Shown: positions 58,420 to 64,000 of the stretch, one piece after another | How the letters are laid out: the number at the start of each line of letters is the position of its first letter | How positions within the stretch are numbered: position 1 is the first letter of the stretch | DNA from: Bacteroides faecis MAJ27 | GTDB lineage: Bacteria; Bacteroidota; Bacteroidia; Bacteroidales; Bacteroidaceae | Direction of reading: 5' to 3' | DNA: 64,000 bases | Assembly: GCF_900106755.1 (NCBI RefSeq) | Contig: NZ_FNNN01000005.1 | Span: 62,001-126,000 of the forward strand | Translations under genes and position numbers: made by a program | Notes under the pieces: generated by a model | Told to the model about the DNA's origin: nothing | Databases searched by the model: none | The model's input: the letters and a program-made list of their open reading frames with translations, nothing else

Positions 58420-59312
58420 ATTGAATGTTTTTGCTTTTTTTTATCTTCTACTAAATAATCCGGTATTGCCAGGCTGTATGTTATTGCCGATCCTAAGAGC
58501 AGTATCCACCATTTGAGCGACGAAGTCCAGCTGTATCCTGTTATCAATAAAGTCCAGATGCTGACAAAGGTACACAATTTTATCGGAGAAGGGATCAGTT
58601 GTTGGGCTATGCGGTTACAGAAATTCCAGTTTCCCTCTAATAGAGATGGCAATAGATAAGAGAGAGTCTTTCGTATGCGTCTGCGATAAGGATAAACAGG
58701 AGCTGAATCACAGTATACAATTACGTCAGGTAGGTATTCAATATATATATTCTGTTTGAATAACTTTCGTTCGAGATTTGTTCTGGCAGTTTTTTGATTC
58801 TTTTGTAGCCATTCCAGGTCAAAAGCCATATTGGTTCCGAAGAGGTTTGAAGAAAAGCCGATCTGAGTATTTCCTGATCTGAAGAGACTATTGTTTATTT
58901 CTTCGGATAGGACATGAAAATGTTTTCGAATTCCTTTATGTTCATTGACAACTGTATGTAGTTGTATGGCTTGTATTCCGGCATCGTAGGCATTATAAAT
59001 CTTTTCTAGAAAATGGGATGATAAAGAACTGCTCTTGTCAGAAAGAAGAATAACTAACTTATATCGTTCTTTATCCAATGAATGAATTGCTTCCAGCAAG
59101 TCTTTGTATGTGATGAACTCATATGCTTCTTGATACATTGAAGGAAGAAGACTTCCGGCTGGAACCAATATAGCGCAATGATATTGTTTTTGAGCTTTAG
59201 GGTAATTTGTTCGTTTGAAATGTGAAGCAACAACCAATATGAAAAGATATAGGAGCAAAAGTCCTATACAAAAAAATAAAAAATCATCTGTTATGTAGAT
59301 AAAGTTATCCAT
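58401..59312 (-). CDS. Glycosyltransferase-2-like membrane protein, degenerate
   Basis: A 303-residue protein with an N-terminal helix ([20 protein letters not shown]) and a C-terminal pair ([40 protein letters not shown]). The soluble middle resembles a GT-A glycosyltransferase of family 2 ([45 protein letters not shown], then [20 protein letters not shown]). The usual DxD and QxxRW motifs are not evident, so catalysis is uncertain. It lies between a sugar transferase and an acetyltransferase, and it probably serves the same polysaccharide. Confidence 0.7.
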   Translation of the reverse strand: MDNFIYITDDFLFFCIGLLLLYLFILVVASHFKRTNYPKAQKQYHCAILVPAGSLLPSMYQEAYEFITYKDLLEAIHSLDKERYKLVILLSDKSSSLSSHFLEKIYNAYDAGIQAIQLHTVVNEHKGIRKHFHVLSEEINNSLFRSGNTQIGFSSNLFGTNMAFDLEWLQKNQKTARTNLERKLFKQNIYIEYLPDVIVYCDSAPVYPYRRRIRKTLSYLLPSLLEGNWNFCNRIAQQLIPSPIKLCTFVSIWTLLITGYSWTSSLKWWILLLGSAITYSLAIPDYLVEDKKKQKHSIWRKRH

Positions 59313-59327
59313 TCTGTAGTGAATGAG

Positions 59328-60488
59328 TTATACGTTCTCTTTTTGAACAAATGCAGTAACTGTTTTCAGAATGATTTTTATGTCCAGTCCGAAGGAGAAT
59401 GTTTTTGCATATTGGATATCCAGTTGCTTGCGTTCTTCCGCAGAGAGTTTGCCTGCTTCACCTCTTTTTTCAACCTGCCATAGTCCGGTAAGTCCGGCGG
59501 GTCCCATGAACCGGTCGATATGTTCATCGCTGGTCAGTAACTCTGCTTCGTAAAGTGGGAGAGGGCGATTACCTACTATAGACATATCTCCTTTGAGGAT
59601 ATTGATAAGCTGTGGTAGTTCATCAATGCTGTATTTACGTATGAAACGCCCTACCTTTGTTATTCTTGGGTCATTTTCCAATTTTACAAAAGCGTTGCTC
59701 TTCTCTTTCGATTTTTTGTGAATATAGTCTTCTTCCGAAATAACGAAATCATCGGATATCAGGAGGATTTCTTCTTCATCTGCTTCTTCAGATATGCCGG
59801 ATTCTTCTCCCCAGATATCATCTTCTTCCTGTTCTTCCTGCTGATACTGGTTGAGAGCATTAAAATCCTTCAGATGTTTATCGGCGTCGGTATACATCGA
59901 ACGAAATTTGAGAAAATCGAATATCAGGTAGTTGCTTCCTACACGTTTGGATTTGTAGATAATCGGTCCTTTACTCTCCATGCGAATAGCTATAGCTGTG
60001 GCTATTAAAAGAGGAGAGAGAAAAAGTAATGCTATTCCGGAAAAGATTATATCAAAGATTCTTTTCCATGTGGGCAGACAAAAAGCATTCAGATTTTGTG
60101 TTTTGAGTTGTAGAGCCTCTATTTTTTGCTCTTTTCTACGTGTGAGGAAAGTTGATAAATCTTTTAGTACTTGACTGTTGGTTTCGTACTTAATAGTGTT
60201 GTTAACCCCCGCTTTCAGGTATTCTGTAGCTTCTTCCTTAGTGATGCTATCTATAACCAGTACCATATAAAGTCCCGGATATCTTTTGCGCAGAGAACGG
60301 ATATCCGCGATATCTTTTGATAGTTCGATCTGCTCAATAAATAAAGCTGCATCGTATTTTTCTCGTATCTTGTCTAACACTTTAGTTGCTTTATGGCAGT
60401 TTGGTGCTGCATAGAATACTCCGGTACTTAACTTCGAAAACAGTTCTATCGTTTTGTTGTGTCTACCTATGTAAACAAAATATTGCAT
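59328..60488 (-). CDS. Bacterial sugar transferase with receiver-like N-terminal domain
   Basis: A 386-residue enzyme. Residues about 140-386 form the polyprenyl-phosphate sugar-1-phosphate transferase: the membrane re-entrant helix (RIFDIIFSGIALLFLSPLLI), YKSKRVGSNYLIFDFLKFRS, then KVGRFIRKYSIDELPQLINI, LKGDMSIVGNRPLPLYEAEL and GPAGLTGLWQVEKRGE. It starts a surface polysaccharide repeat on the lipid carrier. Residues 1-115 resemble a response-regulator receiver without the phospho-Asp (LFIEQIELSKD at that place). A very acidic insertion (about residues 215-260, EEQEEDDIWGEESGISEEAD) interrupts the catalytic domain. A single-domain response regulator is encoded just upstream. Confidence 0.9.
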   Translation of the reverse strand: MQYFVYIGRHNKTIELFSKLSTGVFYAAPNCHKATKVLDKIREKYDAALFIEQIELSKDIADIRSLRKRYPGLYMVLVIDSITKEEATEYLKAGVNNTIKYETNSQVLKDLSTFLTRRKEQKIEALQLKTQNLNAFCLPTWKRIFDIIFSGIALLFLSPLLIATAIAIRMESKGPIIYKSKRVGSNYLIFDFLKFRSMYTDADKHLKDFNALNQYQQEEQEEDDIWGEESGISEEADEEEILLISDDFVISEEDYIHKKSKEKSNAFVKLENDPRITKVGRFIRKYSIDELPQLINILKGDMSIVGNRPLPLYEAELLTSDEHIDRFMGPAGLTGLWQVEKRGEAGKLSAEERKQLDIQYAKTFSFGLDIKIILKTVTAFVQKENV

Positions 60489-60500
60489 TTAAAGGCTGTA

Positions 60501-60866
60501 TTAGTCGATAATCTTTTTGATTCGGATTTTTAGTTCCAAAGGATTGAATGGCTTCAGGATATAGTCCTCTGCTCCTTCTTCCAGTAATTTAATTCTTTCC
60601 GTAGTACTTTCTTCGCTGGATAGCATAACGATAGGAATTGACTTGAATAACTCATTGGCTTTCATATATCTGAGGAATTCATCTCCTCTCATTAACGGCA
60701 TACGGATATCGGAAATAATGAGATCGGGTACATTACCTTCATTAAGCCAATCTATTGCTTTAATAGGATTTTCCAAGTACATAACATCGTAATCTTTACC
60801 TAAATATATACTTGCAACTTTTCCAATAGTCGCTTTATCATCAACTAATAGTATTTTTTTTTTCAT
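60501..60866 (-). CDS. Single-domain response regulator (CheY-like)
   Basis: A 121-residue receiver domain with all key residues: the acidic pair in ILLVDDKATIGKVASI, the phospho-Asp in DLIISDIRMPLMRGDEFLRY (near residue 53), Ser in PIVMLSSEES and Lys in DYILKPFNPLELKIRIKKI. There is no output domain. It is the first gene of the exopolysaccharide group and lies 12 bp before the sugar transferase, whose N-terminus looks like a dead receiver. The two may interact directly, a way to switch polysaccharide synthesis; this is inference. No histidine kinase is nearby. Confidence 0.92.
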   Translation of the reverse strand: MKKKILLVDDKATIGKVASIYLGKDYDVMYLENPIKAIDWLNEGNVPDLIISDIRMPLMRGDEFLRYMKANELFKSIPIVMLSSEESTTERIKLLEEGAEDYILKPFNPLELKIRIKKIID

Positions 60867-60949
60867 ACAAATAGAACCTTTCTATTGCCTGCTTTGTTAC
60901 TTGATTTATATAGATTAAATTGAATCTCTTGTATTTGTTTCACTTCGTG

Positions 60950-60983
60950 CAAATATATATATAATTTTAGAATAAACTTTCAA
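60950..60983 (-). promoter_or_regulatory. Possible promoter of the exopolysaccharide operon
   Basis: TATATTTG on the minus strand (60957-60950) lies 84 bp upstream of the response regulator start. A TTG at 60983-60981 is 23 bp away, slightly longer than usual. Confidence 0.4.
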
Positions 60984-61062
60984 TTAGCAGAAGTAAAATT
61001 CATAGAAACTATTATTTTTATTTATTAATAGGACATATCAGATGCGTTTAGTGAGGAAAAAA

Positions 61063-61093
61063 CACGGATTTCATGATTTTTATGAAACCCGTG
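61063..61093 (-). terminator. Terminator of the LruC lipoprotein gene
   Basis: A 12-bp stem with one mismatch (CACGGATTTCAT with ATGAAACCCGTG) is followed on the minus strand by TTTTTT. It lies 13 bp past the stop codon. Confidence 0.85.
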
Positions 61094-61106
61094 CTGATAA
61101 GGGAGG

Positions 61107-63521
61107 TTAGTTTTTATTTGTTTGGAATACTTTATTTACATCAAAATCATTCCACCATTTTTCATTTTCTGTGCCACCGCTCGTAACCCAGTCACCGAAT
61201 TGTGAATAGGCAGTCTTGATATTTACATACTCTAAAGGCCATTTGAAATTAGAAGGAACCATAATGCCCCATGCTAGATTCTCTTTACTTATGTAGTATT
61301 TCTTACTGCCCGAATGACTGTTGTCGTTGTTTCCGCCAAACAGATCTGTATTTGCCAGCTTTGTTGGTTGATATCCTGCAACATGTATTTCCTTTCGTTG
61401 GTTTCTATTGCCATCCACAATAATAAAGACATTCAGTTTATTGATATTGAAAGCCTCTGCTGATATTGTCGGATTATTGAATACAATAGAGAAACTGATA
61501 TTTTTAGGTTTGGTATTACCAGCGTAATCTGAAAACGTATTAATCTGTTCATATCGATCTCTTCCCAATACTTTATGGGCGTCATCAAACAAAGGTATTA
61601 CAGCATAATCCTGACCATTTTCAATATTGTTATTATTCAGATTGAAGTTTCTGACAAGAGTCTTGTCGTTGAATTCTACTGATTGGGTAATTGCTGTGGC
61701 AGGCACATTGTCCAGCATGATAGCTGCTCCGATGCTTTTTGTTGCTCCGGCTGCGGATAGGTCAATACTCAATTCGAACTTTGTTACCTTATTTTTTTTA
61801 TTAGTGAATATTTGCCTTTTCTGAATGGTCAAGACGATGTCATTCATGTCATAATCTCCATATAATGGCCATTGATCTTCAAAAAGGTAGGTGTAATTCT
61901 GATTATCTTCCACTTCAATGGGGAATTCCGGATTTACAGGTGGAGTAGGAGTCCCTCCATTATATCCGTTACTACATTCGGACTCAGGTATTGAAACAGT
62001 GTTTTTACCTTCTTCTCCCCATTCTGCTCCACCTGTCATTGTCCAACATATATTCCAGTCATCTATCTTTTCAATTACATGATCAGAACAAACTATCTGG
62101 AGGTTACCTGAATAATGGATAAGATTTGGGCTTAATGTTTTAGCGACAGCTTTCTTAATGATCAGGAGTGCTTTTTCAGCTCCTGTCCCTTTAAATCCTT
62201 TGTCTTTGTCTTGGTATCCGTATTTAGCTTTTTCTGTAATTTCAAACAGTGCTTTAGCTCCTAATTCTATTTTTGCATTGTTCATGTATAGCTCTTTGCA
62301 TTGGACAAAGCCGCCACCATCAACTATTAAATGACCTTCTGTCATTTCAAATTCATCAGTTACTATCAGTTTACATTTATTATAACAATAGTCATTCCAT
62401 GCAGATATTTTCATATCTTCTGTGGTCCATGATCCTTCATTAACCCAAGAAGCTCCGGTACTGTTGATTACTGTTTCCTCTGCTTCTATAGTACCCGTGT
62501 TAATTATGTGACTATTTCCTTGAGCATATATTTCCTCCGCTTTTAAGTTTCCAGAATTGGATATCGTGCTTTGACCATTTTCTCCACTTAATCTGTCTTC
62601 AATGTTGGCAGTACCAGCATTGAAGAAGGTAGAAGAGTTGGTGCAGATTAATTTTTCGGCAGTAATTGTTCCTAAATTGTAAAGTTTATAATTATTGTCT
62701 AATTGTATTGTTTTAGTTACTGTCAAAGTTGCTCCAGTACCAATCGTAATCATGCAATTGGCTTGTCCGTTATTTTGGGCCTGAGGCATGGAAACTTTTT
62801 TCCCAGGGAGAATATATAAACAAGAGCCTTCAGTAAGATAAATCTGCTCAGATAGTTCAATATCTTCAGTTATATATAATTTTATATTTTTTATCCATAA
62901 ACTGATTCTCTTCGTGGAAGAAGTAACTTTATAGCTGTTGCCTTCTACGCATTTTTCAGCGTTAAAATTTTCAATGTTACTAGGACATTCTAAAGGAAAT
63001 AAAGACGTATCATCGGGATTGGGGTCTGTTATTGTGGTAAAACCGCGAGTCGTAGCAGCAAGACTCCGCACAGAAGGTGTAGTTGTTTTGAAATTGCAGT
63101 TGGCAATTCCATCTGTAATCTCTGCTGTTCTGATAGTAGCAAGTCCCGTTGGAGTGATTTCTTTTACAAAAATAGTTTTGATTGTACTTTCGATTGAAAT
63201 TTCTGATGTATATGGTTCATTTCCTTTGGCTACACCTTTATCTAGAAGGTGTGCATTTGGCGAAATAATAGGATTTGTATCATATATCTCAACTACATAA
63301 TAAAATTCATCATCAGTCTGAGCATTAACTTCTACATTGACTTTTACATTGGAGGTTGTTGCCCAATTAAATCCATCCGGTGCAGCAAAACCATCCCCCA
63401 TTGGATTGGATGTCTGATAAGACGGATCATATAAATCCTTTTCAGAATCTACACAACTGAATAACATACTTACTATTGCTATCGCAATAACCGGCGTAAG
63501 CAGAATTGTTTTTTTCATCAT
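61107..63521 (-). CDS. LruC domain lipoprotein with repetitive middle
   Basis: An 804-residue surface lipoprotein (lipobox VSMLFSCVDSEKDLY). Residues about 1-170 form a lead domain typical of LruC proteins (DGFAAPDGFNWATTSNVKVN). The middle (about 200-440) consists of short repeated strands in which a phrase like NxGTIxAEExxxxNS recurs (NLGTITAEKLICTNSS, NSGNLKAEEIYAQGNS, NTGTIEAEETVINSTG), suggesting a beta-solenoid. The C-terminal LruC domain has YLFEDQWPLYGDYDMNDIVL, a calcium-type Asp-rich motif, and WGIMVPSNFKWPLEYVNIKT. Its ligand is unknown. It has its own promoter and terminator and lies next to exopolysaccharide genes. Confidence 0.88.
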   Translation of the reverse strand: MMKKTILLTPVIAIAIVSMLFSCVDSEKDLYDPSYQTSNPMGDGFAAPDGFNWATTSNVKVNVEVNAQTDDEFYYVVEIYDTNPIISPNAHLLDKGVAKGNEPYTSEISIESTIKTIFVKEITPTGLATIRTAEITDGIANCNFKTTTPSVRSLAATTRGFTTITDPNPDDTSLFPLECPSNIENFNAEKCVEGNSYKVTSSTKRISLWIKNIKLYITEDIELSEQIYLTEGSCLYILPGKKVSMPQAQNNGQANCMITIGTGATLTVTKTIQLDNNYKLYNLGTITAEKLICTNSSTFFNAGTANIEDRLSGENGQSTISNSGNLKAEEIYAQGNSHIINTGTIEAEETVINSTGASWVNEGSWTTEDMKISAWNDYCYNKCKLIVTDEFEMTEGHLIVDGGGFVQCKELYMNNAKIELGAKALFEITEKAKYGYQDKDKGFKGTGAEKALLIIKKAVAKTLSPNLIHYSGNLQIVCSDHVIEKIDDWNICWTMTGGAEWGEEGKNTVSIPESECSNGYNGGTPTPPVNPEFPIEVEDNQNYTYLFEDQWPLYGDYDMNDIVLTIQKRQIFTNKKNKVTKFELSIDLSAAGATKSIGAAIMLDNVPATAITQSVEFNDKTLVRNFNLNNNNIENGQDYAVIPLFDDAHKVLGRDRYEQINTFSDYAGNTKPKNISFSIVFNNPTISAEAFNINKLNVFIIVDGNRNQRKEIHVAGYQPTKLANTDLFGGNNDNSHSGSKKYYISKENLAWGIMVPSNFKWPLEYVNIKTAYSQFGDWVTSGGTENEKWWNDFDVNKVFQTNKN

Positions 63522-63555
63522 AATGTCTATTGTTTGATTGTTCTTTTGTTTGTTG

Positions 63556-63563
63556 CAAAGATA
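63556..63563 (-). promoter_or_regulatory. -7 element of the LruC lipoprotein promoter
   Basis: TATCTTTG on the minus strand lies 34 bp upstream of the start codon at 63521. The -33 element is not clear. Confidence 0.55.
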
Positions 63564-63733
63564 GTTGTATATTTTGAATTAAAGATGTATTTTTTGATAT
63601 TTATTGTGTGGAAAACAACTATATTTCCGTTTTGGTTCACTTTTTTCGAAAAGTGAAAAGATGTTTGTCTTGTTTTTCTTTTGTCGAAACATTAGATAGT
63701 AACAATCAGGGGATTACTATGATGGTTATTTCT

Positions 63734-64000
63734 CTAAGGTTTGGTTATTTCTCCTATTAAACAAGAGTTCATTTTGTATCGTATCTCTTTATTAGGCAGT
63801 CCGTGTCCTAGCAAAAACATTAGTTTGGTTACAGCACATTCTGGAGTGCTGTCATATCCGCTGATGACGCCTGCTTCTAACAGATGCATTCCTGTTTCAT
63901 AACGCCCCATTTCTACTGCTCCGGAAGCGCATTGCGTGATGTTTACAATAATAATTCCACGATCAGTAGCCTCTTTTAATTCCCGGATGAACCATTCTTT
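63734..64000 (-). CDS. ansA: Type I L-asparaginase, C-terminal part
   Basis: The last 88 residues of a gene that runs off the right edge, ending at TAG 63734-63736. The sequence KEWFIRELKEATDRGIIIVN, then ITQCASGAVEMGRYETGMHL, LEAGVISGYDSTPECAVTKL and MFLLGHGLPNKEIRY is typical of the C-terminal domain of bacterial L-asparaginases. The enzyme cleaves asparagine to aspartate and ammonia. The cytoplasmic type I assignment is the usual one for this C-terminal pattern, but the N-terminus that would decide is not visible. Confidence 0.88.
   Translation of the reverse strand, partial: KEWFIRELKEATDRGIIIVNITQCASGAVEMGRYETGMHLLEAGVISGYDSTPECAVTKLMFLLGHGLPNKEIRYKMNSCLIGEITKP

Overview
The window looks like chromosome of a gut Bacteroides species. 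Supporting signs are SusC/SusD pairs, an hmu heme operon, a LruC lipoprotein, a stand-alone AICAR transformylase, lipoboxes with charged residues after the Cys, and many promoters of the Bacteroides type (TTG, 19-20 bp, TAnnTTTG). Base composition is even throughout. I see no integrase, transposase, tRNA, rRNA or CRISPR array.

Layout. 1-8.6 kb: start of an S9 peptidase; a GNAT, ECF sigma and DinB cluster; a remnant of a formylglycine-generating-enzyme-like gene; a hydrolase, DUF2089 and membrane-protein operon; a convergent operon for a membrane protein, a winged-helix regulator and CreD; a remnant of an MFS pump. 8.7-13.3 kb: hexuronate catabolism (uxaA and a LacI-type regulator divergent from kdgK-eda), with two matching palindromic operators. 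13.5-24.2 kb: a seven-gene hmu heme-uptake operon on the minus strand. 24.5-35 kb: a CDF metal exporter, then a SusC/SusD, lipoprotein, M16 peptidase and ChaN-like operon. 35-42.5 kb: an AspT/YidE-type transporter, then two tandem copies of a module made of a His-rich membrane protein and a TonB receptor. 42.7-49.4 kb: a GH20 hexosaminidase lipoprotein, then a TetR regulator and a two-subunit ABC exporter. 49.4-57.2 kb: a radical SAM and lipoprotein pair, a 950-bp gene-free stretch, a DoxD/DoxA fusion, flavodoxin with DUF2023, AICAR transformylase, and a hemerythrin and LuxR-type pair. 57.2-64 kb: small RNA candidates, a small exopolysaccharide group with a response regulator, a large LruC lipoprotein, and the end of an asparaginase gene.

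Theme. About 25 kb (13.9-42.4 kb) is dominated by metal and heme handling: hmu, CDF, SusCD-M16-ChaN and two CxxC TonB receptors. Several of these promoters share a GGnATTG or GGnnATTG motif at the -33 element, which hints at shared control.

Less explained structure: two intergenic arrays of 13-bp palindromes repeated every 22 bp (5.7 kb and 51.7 kb); two copies of a promoter plus leader module that appears to make short minus-strand RNAs (49.6 and 57.7 kb); and a 260-nt plus-strand RNA candidate with repeated GGTA words (57.3-57.5 kb). All functions are inferred by reading the sequence; no database search was run.
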